Assembly (NCBI GenBank): GCA_905214235.1
Contig: CAJMLF010000003.1
Coordinates: forward strand, 48,180-112,179
Length of the DNA stretch: 64,000 bases
Source: an uncultured bacterium
GTDB taxonomy: Bacteria; Bacillota; Bacilli; Lactobacillales; Lactobacillaceae
Reading direction: 5' to 3'
The translations under genes and the position numbers were made by a program. This document shows, in pieces, positions 1 through 10,409 of the stretch. The notes beneath the pieces were generated by a model. The model saw nothing but the letters and a program-made list of their open reading frames with translations. It had not been told where the DNA came from and searched no databases. Position 1 is the first letter of the stretch. Every line of letters begins with the position of its first letter.

Positions 1-219
1 AACGCTATTCACGGTGTTGTTGTCGTTGGTGCCTTTGTTGTTGCCGCAGAAGCTAATAATTGGGGATTTTATATCCTGGCATTCCTGTGTGCCTTCTTTG
101 CCGCAGTTAACGTTGCCGGTGGTTACACGGTAACTGACCGGATGCTGGGGATGTTTGATCGTCCTAAGGGTGGTAAAGCACCTGCAAAAGATAATAAGCA
201 GGATGGAGGCGAACAATAA
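1..219 (+). CDS. pntA: NAD(P) transhydrogenase alpha subunit, C-terminal membrane part (partial, 5' end outside window)
   Basis: The reading frame is open from base 1 and ends at the TAA at 217-219, giving 72 residues of a longer protein. Two hydrophobic stretches (HGVVVVGAFVVAA and FYILAFLCAFFAAVNVAGGY) followed by TVTDRMLGMF match the membrane domain of the proton-translocating transhydrogenase alpha chain, which many lactobacilli encode as a separate small PntAB-type protein. The tail is rich in Lys, Asp and Gly. The stop overlaps the pntB start by one base, so the two are translationally coupled. Whether this is the split form or a full-length alpha subunit cannot be decided here. Confidence 0.85.
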   Translation, partial: NAIHGVVVVGAFVVAAEANNWGFYILAFLCAFFAAVNVAGGYTVTDRMLGMFDRPKGGKAPAKDNKQDGGEQ

Positions 220-1634
220 TGAGTGCCTTACAAACATGTTCTTCTTTGATTTACCTGATTTCAGCTATCTGCTACGTTGTCGGTGTCCACTTGATGCGGT
301 CACCAAAGACGGCCCGGAAAGGTAATGGCCTCTCCTGTGTCGGGATGGCGCTTGCTGTAATTATGATTATCATCACGATTATCGTTGGTGGTAAGATCGA
401 CGCTGCTGGTTGGATTGCCTTGGTTGCTGGTCTAGCAATCGGGATTTGCTACGGGGTCGTTAAGGCTCGTAAGGTTAAGATGACCGACGTACCACAACTG
501 GTATCGCTGTTTAACGCCGTCGGTGGTGGTGCCGCCGCAACGATTGGTGTCTTTGACTACTTACAAGTTACTGCGGGCACGCGCCTTCAGCTGATCTTGT
601 CAATTCCAGTTGTCCTCGACGTTATCATTGGGGGTACGACTTTCTCAGGTTCTTTGATTGCCGCTGGTAAGCTGGCTGGTCACGTTCCTGGTAAGCCAAT
701 TACCTTCCCTGGCAGCCGGCTTTGCAATGGCTTGGCAATTATTGCCATGATTGTTGGTGCCGTTTGGATGATTGGTTACCCACAAAACTACTGGGCACTT
801 GTTCTGGAATTAGTTGCTGCTTTGGTATTCGGCCTGTTAATGACCTTGCCAATTGGTGGTGCCGACATGCCAGTTGTTGTTTCTCTTTTGAACGCCTTCA
901 CCGGTTTGGCGGTTGCCTTTGCCGGGTTCGTTATTGATAACCAAGTTTTGATTATCGCCGGTGCCCTTGTTGGTTCTGCCGGGACGATTTTAACCCTGCA
1001 AATGGCCGAAGCAATGAACCGGTCTGTTGCTAACATTCTTGCCGGTGGCTTCGGTGGCGGTGCCAGCGATTCTGGTGCTTCTGATGACATTCCGGTTAAT
1101 GTTAAGGAAACCTCTGCTGATGATGTTGGTCTGCAATTAGCTTACGCTCATAATGTTATGATTGTTCCTGGTTATGGTTTGGCTGCTGCCCAGGCCCAGC
1201 ATGAAGTTGCTGAACTGGCTAAGCTCCTTACTGACCATGGAATTAACGTTAACTACGCTATCCACCCGGTTGCCGGACGGATGCCTGGTCACATGAACGT
1301 TTTGCTGGCCGATGTTAACGTTCCTTACGAACAAATGAAGCAAATGGATGAAGCTAACTCAATGTTTGAAAACACTGACGTTTCATTGGTTATTGGTGCT
1401 AACGATGTTACCAACCCAATGGCCCGGAAGTCCGGTAACGCCATTTCTGGGATGCCGATTCTCGACGTTGATAAGTCGAAGTCCGTTGTCGTCATTAAGC
1501 GGTCCATGCACCCTGGTTATGCCGGGATTGCAAATCCACTGTTTAGTGCCGACCAGACCCACATGTTCTTCTCCGATGCTAAGAAGGGGTTGAAGGACAT
1601 CATTGCAGCTACCAAGCAATACTTGGATGAATAG
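219..1634 (+). CDS. pntB: NAD(P) transhydrogenase beta subunit
   Basis: This 471-residue protein is the usual size for PntB, which with PntA couples hydride transfer between NADH and NADP+ to proton movement across the membrane. The first ~275 residues hold about eight hydrophobic helices with Gly-rich stretches. After a short linker comes the soluble NADP(H)-binding domain, with the glycine-rich GYGLAAAQAQHEV motif near residue 315 and a conserved GANDVTNP stretch near 390. The ATG overlaps the stop of the preceding alpha subunit. A terminator follows directly, so this is the last gene of the operon. In a heterofermenter it would balance NADPH and NADH pools (inference). Confidence 0.95.
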   Translation: MSALQTCSSLIYLISAICYVVGVHLMRSPKTARKGNGLSCVGMALAVIMIIITIIVGGKIDAAGWIALVAGLAIGICYGVVKARKVKMTDVPQLVSLFNAVGGGAAATIGVFDYLQVTAGTRLQLILSIPVVLDVIIGGTTFSGSLIAAGKLAGHVPGKPITFPGSRLCNGLAIIAMIVGAVWMIGYPQNYWALVLELVAALVFGLLMTLPIGGADMPVVVSLLNAFTGLAVAFAGFVIDNQVLIIAGALVGSAGTILTLQMAEAMNRSVANILAGGFGGGASDSGASDDIPVNVKETSADDVGLQLAYAHNVMIVPGYGLAAAQAQHEVAELAKLLTDHGINVNYAIHPVAGRMPGHMNVLLADVNVPYEQMKQMDEANSMFENTDVSLVIGANDVTNPMARKSGNAISGMPILDVDKSKSVVVIKRSMHPGYAGIANPLFSADQTHMFFSDAKKGLKDIIAATKQYLDE

Positions 1635-1645
1635 TTGACAAGGAT

Positions 1646-1681
1646 AAAATGAAGCTATCTGTCGGATGGCTTCATTTTTTG
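1646..1681 (+). terminator. Rho-independent terminator of pntAB
   Basis: AAATGAAGC pairs with GCTTCATTT across a 13-base loop and is followed by a run of T. It lies 12 bases after the pntB stop. Confidence 0.85.
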
Positions 1682-1684
1682 TAC

Positions 1685-1731
1685 AAAAAAGCGGCTAGTG
1701 AGAGAATTTTGTTTTCTCACCAGCCGCTTTT
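1685..1731. terminator. Long hairpin, possibly bidirectional terminator
   Basis: The arm AAAAGCGGCT-GTGAGA pairs with TCTCAC-AGCCGCTTTT, with A and T runs on both sides. It lies between the convergent pntB and rpsD and could stop transcripts from either direction. Confidence 0.7.
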
Positions 1732-1747
1732 CTATCTAATGGAAAAC

Positions 1748-1777
1748 AAAAAGCACCGCCAGAGCAGTGCTTTTTGT
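1748..1777 (-). terminator. Terminator of rpsD
   Basis: AAAAAGCAC pairs with GTGCTTTTT. On the minus strand it lies just downstream of the rpsD stop and ends in a T run. Confidence 0.75.
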
Positions 1778-1795
1778 GTTAGTAACCATTAAAGA

Positions 1796-2401
1796 TTACT
1801 TGTTGTAGAATTCAACGATAAGGGCTTCGTCGATATCAGCATCCATGTCTTCACGGGCAGGGATCCGGTTTAACTTACCTTCCAGCTTGTCGGCATCAAA
1901 GTCAACGTAAGAAGGACGAGAAACAACCGCATCAACCGCGTTCTTGATGATGTCCAGGTTCTTGGACTTTTCACGAACGGCGATTACTTGGTTAACGTCA
2001 ACTTCGTAAGAAGGAATGTCAACTCGCTTGCCATCAACAGTGATGTGACCGTGGTTAACCAATTGACGAGCTTGACGACGAGTAGTAGCCAAACCGAGAC
2101 GGTAAACCATGTTGTCAAGACGACGTTCCAGCAATGCCATGAAGTTAGCACCGTGGGTACCTTCCTTGATTTTACCGGCACGTAAGAAGAGGTTGTAGAA
2201 TTGACGTTCAGTCATTCCGTACATGAAACGCAGCTTTTGCTTTTCACGAAGTTGCGTACCATATTCAGAAAGCTTACCGTGACGGTCACGACCGTGGTCG
2301 CCAGGAGCGTATGGACGACGAGCTAATTCCTTACCAGTACCTGAAAGTGAAACGCCAAGGCGACGTGATACACGCCAACTTGGACCAGTATAACGAGACA
2401 T
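1796..2401 (-). CDS. rpsD: 30S ribosomal protein S4
   Basis: The 201-residue protein starts [16 protein letters not shown], the standard N-terminus of bacterial S4. It has the S4 RNA-binding region around residues 90-150 ([29 protein letters not shown]). S4 binds 16S rRNA early in small-subunit assembly and often represses its own synthesis. The start ATG has a good ribosome site (GGAGGAA read on the minus strand). It lacks the N-terminal zinc Cys cluster and so is the C-minus form. It is a single-gene unit in Firmicutes and appears so here. Confidence 0.97.
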   Translation of the reverse strand: MSRYTGPSWRVSRRLGVSLSGTGKELARRPYAPGDHGRDRHGKLSEYGTQLREKQKLRFMYGMTERQFYNLFLRAGKIKEGTHGANFMALLERRLDNMVYRLGLATTRRQARQLVNHGHITVDGKRVDIPSYEVDVNQVIAVREKSKNLDIIKNAVDAVVSRPSYVDFDADKLEGKLNRIPAREDMDADIDEALIVEFYNK

Positions 2402-2597
2402 AAATAAATTCCTCCAATAAATTTTCTTGGAGTAAAATAATCCGATTGTGAGCTTGACATTCGTGCAGGCTGATTTGAATTTTTCACCCTTGCAGCTGGG
2501 TTACTAAAAACACCGTTTGGCACCAGTCTGTTGACGAGCTTGCCCCTCACTGCTGCATTATTTTACACAAAGAATAGCTTACCATGTCTGGCCACCG
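2402..2597 (-). promoter_or_regulatory. rpsD promoter and leader, possible S4 autoregulatory RNA
   Basis: This 196-base stretch between rpsD and the upstream minus-strand gene has no reading frame I trust. On the minus strand a TTGACT box lies near the stop of the neighbouring gene, with TAAGCT about 18 bases later, and the leader is about 150 bases. Firmicute rpsD genes commonly carry an S4-binding leader, so a similar role is likely. I did not derive a specific fold. Confidence 0.4.
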
Positions 2598-3053
2598 CTA
2601 GTCAATGCTTTTAACCACAATTGCGGCGACATCAGTGAGAAATTTGGTCAGGTCATCATCAAAACGGTCCTTGACTGGGGCATCGAGGTCAAAGACGCCG
2701 ATCAGTTTACCATCCTTAACGAGGGGAACAACGAGTTCGGACTGCGCATTGGCATCACAAGAAATGTAGCCGGGAAACTTACTGACGTCTTCAACGTTAA
2801 CCACGTGGCGACGTTGAGCAGCAGTGCCGCATACCCCGTGGCCGGGCTTGATGTGCATGCAGGCAACGTTTCCCTGAAATGGGCCGAGAAAGAGGTCATC
2901 TTTATCACGGTCGTAAAGGTAGAACCCCACCCAGTTAAGCTGGGAAACTGCTTGGTTAACCAGGGCGCTGGTATTGGCCATGACGGTGATTGGCTGGTGT
3001 TCGCCAGCCAACAGGGCTGATAATTGTTGCAAAATTAGCTTAAAATCTGTCAA
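2598..3053 (-). CDS. Free methionine-(R)-sulfoxide reductase (GAF domain, fRMsr)
   Basis: This 151-residue single GAF-domain protein reduces free Met-R-sulfoxide using thioredoxin. The three family cysteines are visible: NVACMHI (about residue 64), GHGVCGTAA (about 74) and GYISCDANAQSE (about 99). The last is followed by the strongly conserved SELVVPL. It begins at a TTG preceded by AAAGGAG on the minus strand. Its neighbours (rpsD, ezrA) are unrelated. The assignment is firm because both the cysteine spacing and the length match the family. Confidence 0.9.
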   Translation of the reverse strand: MTDFKLILQQLSALLAGEHQPITVMANTSALVNQAVSQLNWVGFYLYDRDKDDLFLGPFQGNVACMHIKPGHGVCGTAAQRRHVVNVEDVSKFPGYISCDANAQSELVVPLVKDGKLIGVFDLDAPVKDRFDDDLTKFLTDVAAIVVKSID

Positions 3054-3100
3054 TGCTTACAACTCCTTTGTAATTACTACCAGCAATCAATAGTGATTAT

Positions 3101-3110
3101 GGTATAATTT
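3101..3110 (+). promoter_or_regulatory. Promoter -10 element for ezrA
   Basis: TATAAT at 3103-3108 is preceded by TGG, an extended -10 arrangement. The -35 region is weak. It lies about 70 bases before the ezrA start. Confidence 0.55.
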
Positions 3111-3178
3111 TAGCTAGAAGTTTATGGCCAAAATGGCGGATTTGTCAATTTTGACCAAATAATTAGGTGGGGAAATTG

Positions 3179-4873
3179 ATGTTTCAAATTTTAATCGCAG
3201 TTTTAGTTGTAATCTTATTATTATTGGTCGGAATTAGTTGGTTCCAACACCGGGCAATTAGCCAAATCAAGGAGTTGCAGGCCGTTGGTGACCACTTGAA
3301 GAAGGAAGACCTTGCTAGTCAATTGGCGCAGGGGAAAAAGATGCAACTGATTGGTGATGCTAAGGAAACCTTTAATAAGCTGGAGAAAAAGTACCAAGAG
3401 GAGCTGATCCCACAGCTTAAGCAGGTTGAGACACGCGGCAAGGAATTACAGGCTGCGGTTAAGACCAGCCAACTGCTTACCATCAATTCAGCAATCAACG
3501 ATTACCGGACCCTGGTTGGCCGGACCAGTGATGAAGCGCAAAAAATTCAAAAGACCTTGCAGGACCTTCAACAACAAGAACAGCGGCACCACCAGGCAAT
3601 TGATCACCTGCGCCAGCAGTATCGTCATTTTCACCAGCAAATGGATGAAAAGAACTTTGAATACGGGGATACCATTAAGAAACTGAGCCAGCAACTTAAT
3701 GACCTGGAACAACGGTTTGCGAAGTTTGTTGACCTTACTAACAAGGGCGACTTGGAAGCCGCCCAGGAAATTCTCTCTGAATTACAAAACGATAACCAAA
3801 AGTTTGATCACCTCTTAAAGACAGTTCCAAAGCTGTACAAGCCGTTGGTTACCGAGTTTCCAGACCAACTGGATGAATTGCAAAAGGGTTACGCGACCTT
3901 AAAGAAGGACCACTTCAACTTCACCGAACAAAAGTTGGATGTTAAGATTGAACAGTTACAGGAAAAGTTAAAGCAGACGGTTGCCCAGTTGAACGATTTG
4001 GAAATTGACATCGTTGCCCAGTCCAGCAAAGACTTGGCTGATGAAATTGATAATCTCTATGGGGTAATGCAAAAGGAAATTGATGCTCAACCGGAAGCTA
4101 AGCACCTGATGGATGTGATGGGCAAATTTATCCCCCATGCTCAACACCAGAATGAAGAGTTAATTGCTGAGCTACGGCGGTTGAACCTCAGTTATACCTT
4201 TAACAACAATGAGATTGAAGCGGCCCGGCAATTAAATGAACAGATTAAGACCATCAACAAGCAGTTCCAAGAGGACCAGAAGGCTTTTGCTGATCAGACC
4301 GTGATTTATAGTCAGGTTGTTGACCGGCAAAAGGCTAACCAAAAGGAGCTCACGTTGGTTGAAGAGAAGCAGGAAAAGATCAACGACGAGGTTGCCAAAC
4401 TGCAAACTGATGAACAGCGGGCACGCAAGATGTTGCAGAAATATTCAGTAGACCTGCGGACAATTAAGCGTCAGGTTGAGCAACTTAACCTGCCCGGTGT
4501 TTCCCAAGACTATGTGGACTACTTCATGGGGGTCAGCGATGAGGTTAAGAAGCTAAACGCTGAATTGCATGAGTACAAGATCAACATGGATGACGTTACC
4601 AAGCAGCTGATCATGGTTGAGTCCGACCTAGAAAGCCTTCAGGTGAAGACTAATGACTTGCGCGATAGTGCAGAGTTGACGGAACGGTTGCTTCAGTACG
4701 CTAACCGCTTCTCCGACAATGAGGAGATTGAAAAGGCAGCCGAAAAATCACGAAAGCTCTTTAGCAAGTATGAATATACCAAGAGCCTTGAGGCCATTGG
4801 TACGGCCCTGGAGAAGGTTGAACCGGGGTCCTTCAAGCGGATTGAGGACAGCTATTACAGTGAAAATGACTAA
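3179..4873 (+). CDS. ezrA: Septation ring formation regulator EzrA
   Basis: This 564-residue protein has one N-terminal membrane helix (about residues 3-20) followed by a cytoplasmic domain made almost entirely of coiled coil. The composition is rich in Gln, Lys, Glu and Leu, with heptad patterns throughout. EzrA is anchored in the membrane, restrains FtsZ ring assembly and recruits division proteins. I chose the ATG at 3179 over the in-frame GTG at 3167, because the GTG lies inside the ribosome site (TAGGTGGGG). Its position next to a cysteine desulfurase and thiI is the same as in many Firmicutes. Confidence 0.93.
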   Translation: MFQILIAVLVVILLLLVGISWFQHRAISQIKELQAVGDHLKKEDLASQLAQGKKMQLIGDAKETFNKLEKKYQEELIPQLKQVETRGKELQAAVKTSQLLTINSAINDYRTLVGRTSDEAQKIQKTLQDLQQQEQRHHQAIDHLRQQYRHFHQQMDEKNFEYGDTIKKLSQQLNDLEQRFAKFVDLTNKGDLEAAQEILSELQNDNQKFDHLLKTVPKLYKPLVTEFPDQLDELQKGYATLKKDHFNFTEQKLDVKIEQLQEKLKQTVAQLNDLEIDIVAQSSKDLADEIDNLYGVMQKEIDAQPEAKHLMDVMGKFIPHAQHQNEELIAELRRLNLSYTFNNNEIEAARQLNEQIKTINKQFQEDQKAFADQTVIYSQVVDRQKANQKELTLVEEKQEKINDEVAKLQTDEQRARKMLQKYSVDLRTIKRQVEQLNLPGVSQDYVDYFMGVSDEVKKLNAELHEYKINMDDVTKQLIMVESDLESLQVKTNDLRDSAELTERLLQYANRFSDNEEIEKAAEKSRKLFSKYEYTKSLEAIGTALEKVEPGSFKRIEDSYYSEND

Positions 4874-4879
4874 TTATTT

Positions 4880-4917
4880 GGACCAGGGACAAAAGATTTT
4901 GCCTCTGGTCTTTTTTT
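4880..4917 (+). terminator. Terminator of ezrA
   Basis: GACCAG pairs with CTGGTC, with AAAA/TTTT pairing in the inner loop, followed by seven T. A TATAAT at 4920-4925 immediately after it may be the -10 box for the next operon. Confidence 0.85.
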
Positions 4918-5017
4918 GCTATAATATAAAGTTGCTTTAAGAAAGTGTCGAACCAACCTGCCAGCGATGATTTGCTGGCTACTGACCATCAGATTATATT
5001 GTCAGAGGAGCAGAGTG

Positions 5018-6166
5018 ATGATCTATTTCGATAATAGTGCGACGACGAAGATTTCTCCGGAAGTCTTAGCAACGTACGATACAGTTAGTCAAAAGATTTG
5101 GGGAAACCCAAGCAGTTTGCATAATTTTGGTGAAGAGGCCTGGAACCTGCTTGAACAAGCCCGTCAGCAAGTTGCCAAACTCTTTGGGGTCAAGGCGAGT
5201 GAAATTATTTTTACCAGTGGTGGCTCTGAGGGTGACAACTGGGTAATTAAGGGAACGGCCTTTGCTAAGCGCCGCTTTGGTAAGCATATTATCACGACGG
5301 CAGTGGAACACGCTGCTGTGCGGAACTCAATGGCCCAACTAGAGGAGCTGGGCTTCGATGTGACCTACCTACCAGTTGATAGTGAAGGACGGATTAATCC
5401 GGCAGATGTGAAGGCCGCCCTTCGCCCAGATACAATCCTGGTATCAATCATGGCCGTCAACAATGAGATTGGGACGGTTCAGCCAATTAAAGAGGTTGGG
5501 GAGATCCTGAAGGACTATCCTAACGTCCACTACATGGTTGATGCGGTGCAGGCAATTGGTAAGGACCTCGATAGTGCGGTCTTCAGTGACCGGGTGGACT
5601 TTGCCACCTTCTCCGGGCACAAGTTCCACGCTCCCCGGGGGACCGGCTTTGTTTACATGAAGAGTGGCCGGAAAATTGCACCGCTGATCTCTGGTGGGGG
5701 CCAGGAACGGACCCTGCGGAGTGGAACAGAAAACACCCCGGGAGACGTTGCAATGGCCCGGGCCATCCGCCTTGTTAAGGAAAACGAACCCCAGGCGGTT
5801 CAACGGGAGCAGGCAATCAAAGAGCGGATCTACGACCACCTGAAGAAGTTTGATCATGTTAAGATCCTTTCTGGCCGTGACCAGGGTTTTGCCCCCCACA
5901 TTCTCTGTTTTGCGATTGTCGGTGTTCGTGGGGAAACGATTGTCCACGCCTTTGAGGAGCAGGGCATCTACATTTCCACGACCAGTGCTTGTTCTTCCAA
6001 GAAGCACGCGGAGGCGGGGACGCTAGCCGCAATGAAGGTGCCGGAAAACGAGGCGACGAGTGCGGTCCGCATCAGTCTCGGCGACCAGAATACCATCGAA
6101 GAAGCTGATAAGTTCAACCAGGTATTTGACGACCTTTACGCTGGCTTCAAGAAGATCATTGACTAA
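5018..6166 (+). CDS. Cysteine desulfurase, NifS/IscS family, paired with ThiI
   Basis: This 382-residue PLP enzyme removes sulfur from cysteine and passes it on as persulfide. It opens with MIYFDNSATTK, and the PLP lysine sits in FSGHKFHAPRGTG (Lys about 202). The catalytic Cys is in STTSACSSKK (Cys about 325) on the long flexible loop typical of group I enzymes. The ATG at 5018 follows a GAGGAG site; an upstream in-frame start lacks one. thiI follows 18 bases downstream, which is the nifZ-thiI arrangement known in Bacillus, so the likely job is sulfur supply for 4-thiouridine in tRNA. Confidence 0.93.
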   Translation: MIYFDNSATTKISPEVLATYDTVSQKIWGNPSSLHNFGEEAWNLLEQARQQVAKLFGVKASEIIFTSGGSEGDNWVIKGTAFAKRRFGKHIITTAVEHAAVRNSMAQLEELGFDVTYLPVDSEGRINPADVKAALRPDTILVSIMAVNNEIGTVQPIKEVGEILKDYPNVHYMVDAVQAIGKDLDSAVFSDRVDFATFSGHKFHAPRGTGFVYMKSGRKIAPLISGGGQERTLRSGTENTPGDVAMARAIRLVKENEPQAVQREQAIKERIYDHLKKFDHVKILSGRDQGFAPHILCFAIVGVRGETIVHAFEEQGIYISTTSACSSKKHAEAGTLAAMKVPENEATSAVRISLGDQNTIEEADKFNQVFDDLYAGFKKIID

Positions 6167-6184
6167 CAGGAAGGAGGAGATTAA

Positions 6185-7405
6185 GTGCAGTACACAGAAA
6201 TTATGGTTCGGTATGGGGAACTGTCCACCAAGGGACGCAACAAGAAGTCCTTTATTGACCGTCTCGGGACAAACGTTCGTCATGCCCTCCACCAGTTTGA
6301 CCAGGTCAAGGTCCACGCTCAACAAGACCGTCTACACGTTCAACTAAACGGGGCCGACTATGACCAGGTAATGAAGCAGTTAAAGAATGTTTTCGGAATC
6401 CAAACCTTCTCCCCATCAATCAAGGTGGCAAAGGACTTTGCTGCGGTTGCTAAAGCCGCTGAGGAGATGGTAGAAGAGCAGGTTGACCACCCAATCACAT
6501 TTAAGATTGAAACCCGGCGGTCCGACCACCACTTCCCAATCGATACCTTTGAAATGAACGACAAGCTTGGTGGGGACCTCTTACATAAGTTCCCCGATAA
6601 GCTGAAGGTTGATGTCCACCACCCGGACCTCACCATCCGTGTTGAGATCCGCTTGAACGGTATTTTCCTCTCTAGTGAAACCATCAAAGGGGCTGGTGGC
6701 TTGCCAGTCGGCACGGCCGGAAAGGGTATGATGATGCTCTCCGGCGGGATCGACTCCCCAGTAGCGGCCTACCTCGGCATGAAGCGGGGCGTTTCGATGG
6801 AGATGGTCCACTTCTTTAGTCCGCCGTACACCAGTCCCCAAGCCCTGGCTAAGGCTGAGCAGCTAACGGAAAAACTGGCTAAGTATTGTGGCCACATCAA
6901 GTTTATCCAGGTACCGTTCACTGAGATCCAGGAAACGGTTAAGGAGAAGGTACCAGAGGGTTACCTGATGACCATCCAACGGCGGATGATGCTCCGTCTG
7001 GCAACGGCCTTGATGGAAAAGCGGCATGGCCTGGCAATCTTTAACGGTGAGTCGTTAGGGCAGGTGGCCTCCCAGACAATGGAGAGTATGCTGGCAATTG
7101 AGGACGTGACGAACTATCCAGTATTGCGGCCAGTCCTGTCTTTTGATAAGACTGAGATTATCAAGATTGCTGAAGATATCGACACCTATGACCTGTCAAT
7201 CTTGCCGTATGAAGACTGCTGTACCGTTTTCACGCCGCCGTCGCCCAAGACGAAGCCGAGCGTTAAGAAGGCCCGTAAGTATGAGCAACACCTCGACATT
7301 GATGGCCTGATTCAACGGTCACTGGATGGGGTGAAGATCACTGATATCCACCCTGGTGAAGACTTCTTGAACCAAAACGAGGACGTCTTTGCCGAATTAC
7401 TGTAA
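6185..7405 (+). CDS. thiI: tRNA 4-thiouridine synthase ThiI
   Basis: This 406-residue protein has an N-terminal ferredoxin-like and THUMP tRNA-binding region (to about residue 165). The adenylating PP-loop domain follows, with SGGIDSPVA at 186-194. ThiI activates U8 of tRNA with ATP and replaces its oxygen with sulfur. It ends after [17 protein letters not shown], with no rhodanese domain, so it is the short Firmicute form that takes sulfur directly from the partner desulfurase encoded upstream. The GTG start has a strong AAGGAGGAG site. Confidence 0.95.
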   Translation: MQYTEIMVRYGELSTKGRNKKSFIDRLGTNVRHALHQFDQVKVHAQQDRLHVQLNGADYDQVMKQLKNVFGIQTFSPSIKVAKDFAAVAKAAEEMVEEQVDHPITFKIETRRSDHHFPIDTFEMNDKLGGDLLHKFPDKLKVDVHHPDLTIRVEIRLNGIFLSSETIKGAGGLPVGTAGKGMMMLSGGIDSPVAAYLGMKRGVSMEMVHFFSPPYTSPQALAKAEQLTEKLAKYCGHIKFIQVPFTEIQETVKEKVPEGYLMTIQRRMMLRLATALMEKRHGLAIFNGESLGQVASQTMESMLAIEDVTNYPVLRPVLSFDKTEIIKIAEDIDTYDLSILPYEDCCTVFTPPSPKTKPSVKKARKYEQHLDIDGLIQRSLDGVKITDIHPGEDFLNQNEDVFAELL

Positions 7406-7413
7406 AACAGTCC

Positions 7414-7442
7414 TTGACGGCCGGGAATTATTTAGCTATGAT
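7414..7442 (+). promoter_or_regulatory. valS promoter
   Basis: TTGACG at 7414-7419, a 17-base spacer and TATGAT at 7437-7442. It lies directly upstream of the T-box leader. Confidence 0.75.
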
Positions 7443-7446
7443 ACAA

Positions 7447-7687
7447 GCATAATAAGCATTGACCGAAATAGTAGTGAGCACGGTGGGTCACCAGCGAGGG
7501 CCCAGAGGTGTGAAGGCCTGGCCACCGGTTCACGAATGTAGCTCGGGAGCTGATGAGCTGAACCAATAGTAAGCACATCCGGTTCATTACCGTTACCTAA
7601 TGTCGAGTGGGGCAGTCGATTGGACTGTTCAATTTAGGTGGTACCGCGAGCTAATCGTCCTATCTGTTTGATAGGGCGATTTTTTTA
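7447..7687 (+). promoter_or_regulatory. T-box riboswitch, valine (valS leader)
   Basis: The leader holds the conserved AGGTGGTACCGCG T-box at 7636-7648. Its terminator is a GGACGAT-type stem (ATCGTCCTA pairing with TAGGGCGAT) followed by seven T, at 7654-7686. Stem I spans about 7450-7570 and contains AGTAGTGAG. In its specifier loop GAAT is followed by GTA at 7538-7540, a valine codon. The tRNA-contact motif is TGGT, which fits an A discriminator base, as expected for tRNA-Val. Uncharged tRNA-Val would stabilise the antiterminator and allow valS transcription. The leader fills the 337 bases between thiI and valS. Confidence 0.92.
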
Positions 7688-7742
7688 TTTAGGTCAGTTT
7701 AATTGATTTTATTTGATGAAGCATGAAGGGAGCGATTATACG

Positions 7743-10400
7743 ATGAGCACTGAAAAAGAGATGTCGACAAAGTATGATCCCGCAGCGGTCGAAGAAGGCC
7801 GCTACCAATGGTGGATTGATCAGGGCCTGTTCAAGCCGAGTGGTGATAAGAAGGCCCACCCATATTCAATTGTTATTCCGCCGCCGAACGTAACTGGTAA
7901 ACTGCACCTGGGCCACGCCTGGGATACTACCTTGCAGGATATCCTTATTCGTCAAAAGCGGATGCAGGGTTACGATGTCCTGTGGATTCCGGGGATGGAC
8001 CACGCAGGGATTGCTACCCAGGCGAAGGTCGAAGCCCGCTTGCGGAAGCAGGGAATTTCCCGTTATGACCTTGGTCGGGAAAAGTTCGTTCAACAGGTTT
8101 GGGACTGGAAGGACGAATATGCCGACATTATTCACAAGCAGTGGGCAAAGATGGGAATTTCCGTCGACTATGACCGGGAACGCTTCACCCTTGATAAGGG
8201 GCTGAACATGGCGGTCCGGAAGGTCTTCGTTGACCTTTACAAGAAGGGCCTCATTTACCGGGGAACCTACATTATCAACTGGGATCCGCAAGCACGGACG
8301 GCCCTTTCTGATATCGAAGTTATTCACAAGGATGATAAGGGTGCCTTCTACCACGTTAAGTACCCATTTACTGATGGCACTATCTTTAACGGCAAGGACT
8401 ACATTGAAATTGCCACTACCCGGCCAGAAACCATGTTTGGTGATGAAGCGGTTGCCGTTAATCCAAATGACGACCGTTACAAGGAATTGGTCGGCAAGAA
8501 GGTCATGGTACCGCTCGTTAACCGGGAAATCGAGATCATCGCTGATGACTACGTAACGCCGGACTTTGGAACCGGGATGGTTAAGATCACGCCGGCCCAC
8601 GATCCGAACGACTTCAAGGTTGGTAAGCGGCACAACTTGCCAGAATTGAACACCATGAACGAAGACGCCTCAATGAACGAGAACGCCGGTAAGTACAAGG
8701 GAATGGACCGCTTTGAGGCCCGGAAGGCCATTGTCGCCGATTTAAAGGACCAGGGCTACATGTTAAAGGTGGTTCCAATTGTCCACTCCGTTGGGCATTC
8801 CGAACGGACCGGGGTCCAAGTGGAGGCCCGGCTTTCGACCCAGTGGTTTGTTAAGATGAAGCCACTAGCCGAAATGGCATTAAAGAACCAGAAGACGGCC
8901 GACCGGGTCAACTTCATTCCGGAACGGTTCGAACACACCTTCACCCAGTGGATGGAAAACATTCATGACTGGGTTATTTCCCGGCAACTCTGGTGGGGGC
9001 ACCGGATTCCTGCCTGGTACAACAAGCAGACCGGAGAAGTCTACGTTGGAATGGAAGCGCCAAAGGATGCGGAAAACTGGGAGCAAGACAAGGATGTCTT
9101 GGACACCTGGTTCTCCAGTGCCCTGTGGCCATTCTCCACAATGGGTTGGCCGGATACTGATTCCCCAGACTTTAAGCGCTACTTCCCAACCAATACCCTG
9201 GTTACCGGTTACGACATCATCTTCTTCTGGGTTTCCCGGATGATCTTCCAGTCGCTTGAATTTACTGGTCGGGCGCCGTTTAAGAACGTCCTGTTGCACG
9301 GTTTGATTCGTGATGAACAGGGGCGGAAGATGAGTAAGTCCTTAGGGAACGGGATTGACCCAATGGACGTCATCAAGAAGTACGGGGTCGATGCTTTACG
9401 GTGGTTCCTCATCAATGGTTCCACACCGGGTCAAGATATTCGCTTCTCCTACACCAAGATGGACGCTGCCTGGAACTTCATCAACAAGATCTGGAACGCC
9501 AGCCGGTACGTCATCATGAACCTTGGCGAAATGCCGGCTCCAGTCCTGCCCGCACAGGATAAGTGGGACCTTGCCGACCGCTGGATCTTAAGCCGGTTAA
9601 ACGCAACGGTCAAGCAGGTTACCGAAATGTCTGAGAAGTTTGAATTCGGTGAAGTTGGCCGGGCCCTTTACAACTTTATCTGGAATGATTTCTGTGATTG
9701 GTACATTGAAATGACTAAGGAAAAGTTGAATAACGGCACGGACGAGGAAAAGGCAAACACTAAGAACATCCTGGGTTACGTCCTGGACCAAACCCTGAAG
9801 CTCCTGCACCCAATCATGCCGTTTGTTACCGAAAAACTCTGGCTGTCAATGCCGCACACGGGTAAGTCAATCATGGTTGCACCATACCCAACGGTTAATG
9901 CTGACCTTGATGACGAGAACGCTACGGAACAGATGGACAGCTTGATTGAAATGATCAAGGCGGTACGGAGCATCAGAAACGAGGCCAACGCCCCAATGTC
10001 TAAACCGGTGGACATCCTGGTTAAGACTAAGAACGACCACCTGAAGGGGATGCTCGAGAATAACCGTGACTACATCGACCGCTTCTGTCACCCGGCAGAA
10101 TTGCAAATTGGTGCTGATGTGGTTGCACCAAAACTGGCAATGTCAAGTATCCTCGCCGGCGCTGAAGTATTCATACCAATGGCCGAACTGGTGGACCTGG
10201 ATGAGGAGAAGGCCAAGATGCAAAAAGAAATTGCCAAGTTGGAGAAGGAAGTCAACCGTTCTTCCAAGAAGCTTGGTAACCAGAAATTTGTTGAAAACGC
10301 ACCTGAAAAAGTTGTTGAAGCTGAGAAGCAAAAGGCCGTTGAGTGGCAGCAAAAACTTGCCGCTGCTAAGGACCGTCTTGCTTCCCTTGAAAACGCATAG
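7743..10400 (+). CDS. valS: Valyl-tRNA synthetase
   Basis: This 885-residue class I synthetase charges tRNA-Val. The HIGH-type motif is HLGH at 55-58 within [16 protein letters not shown], and KMSKS lies at about 529-533. The editing (CP1) domain lies between them, including [18 protein letters not shown] tRNA-binding coiled coil is at the C-terminus ([14 protein letters not shown] onward), as usual for ValRS. I chose the ATG at 7743, which follows GAAGGGAG, over the in-frame ATG at 7713. Expression is under the valine T-box. Confidence 0.97.
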   Translation: MSTEKEMSTKYDPAAVEEGRYQWWIDQGLFKPSGDKKAHPYSIVIPPPNVTGKLHLGHAWDTTLQDILIRQKRMQGYDVLWIPGMDHAGIATQAKVEARLRKQGISRYDLGREKFVQQVWDWKDEYADIIHKQWAKMGISVDYDRERFTLDKGLNMAVRKVFVDLYKKGLIYRGTYIINWDPQARTALSDIEVIHKDDKGAFYHVKYPFTDGTIFNGKDYIEIATTRPETMFGDEAVAVNPNDDRYKELVGKKVMVPLVNREIEIIADDYVTPDFGTGMVKITPAHDPNDFKVGKRHNLPELNTMNEDASMNENAGKYKGMDRFEARKAIVADLKDQGYMLKVVPIVHSVGHSERTGVQVEARLSTQWFVKMKPLAEMALKNQKTADRVNFIPERFEHTFTQWMENIHDWVISRQLWWGHRIPAWYNKQTGEVYVGMEAPKDAENWEQDKDVLDTWFSSALWPFSTMGWPDTDSPDFKRYFPTNTLVTGYDIIFFWVSRMIFQSLEFTGRAPFKNVLLHGLIRDEQGRKMSKSLGNGIDPMDVIKKYGVDALRWFLINGSTPGQDIRFSYTKMDAAWNFINKIWNASRYVIMNLGEMPAPVLPAQDKWDLADRWILSRLNATVKQVTEMSEKFEFGEVGRALYNFIWNDFCDWYIEMTKEKLNNGTDEEKANTKNILGYVLDQTLKLLHPIMPFVTEKLWLSMPHTGKSIMVAPYPTVNADLDDENATEQMDSLIEMIKAVRSIRNEANAPMSKPVDILVKTKNDHLKGMLENNRDYIDRFCHPAELQIGADVVAPKLAMSSILAGAEVFIPMAELVDLDEEKAKMQKEIAKLEKEVNRSSKKLGNQKFVENAPEKVVEAEKQKAVEWQQKLAAAKDRLASLENA

Positions 10401-10409
10401 TGTGATTTA

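Noticed and set aside
5444-6007. Minus-strand frame of 187 codons inside the cysteine desulfurase
   Set aside because: Shadow of the sense gene; composition unlike a real protein.
7866-8633. Long minus-strand frame of 255 codons inside valS
   Set aside because: It lies fully inside a clear valS gene, has no ribosome site or family pattern and reflects codon bias of the sense strand.
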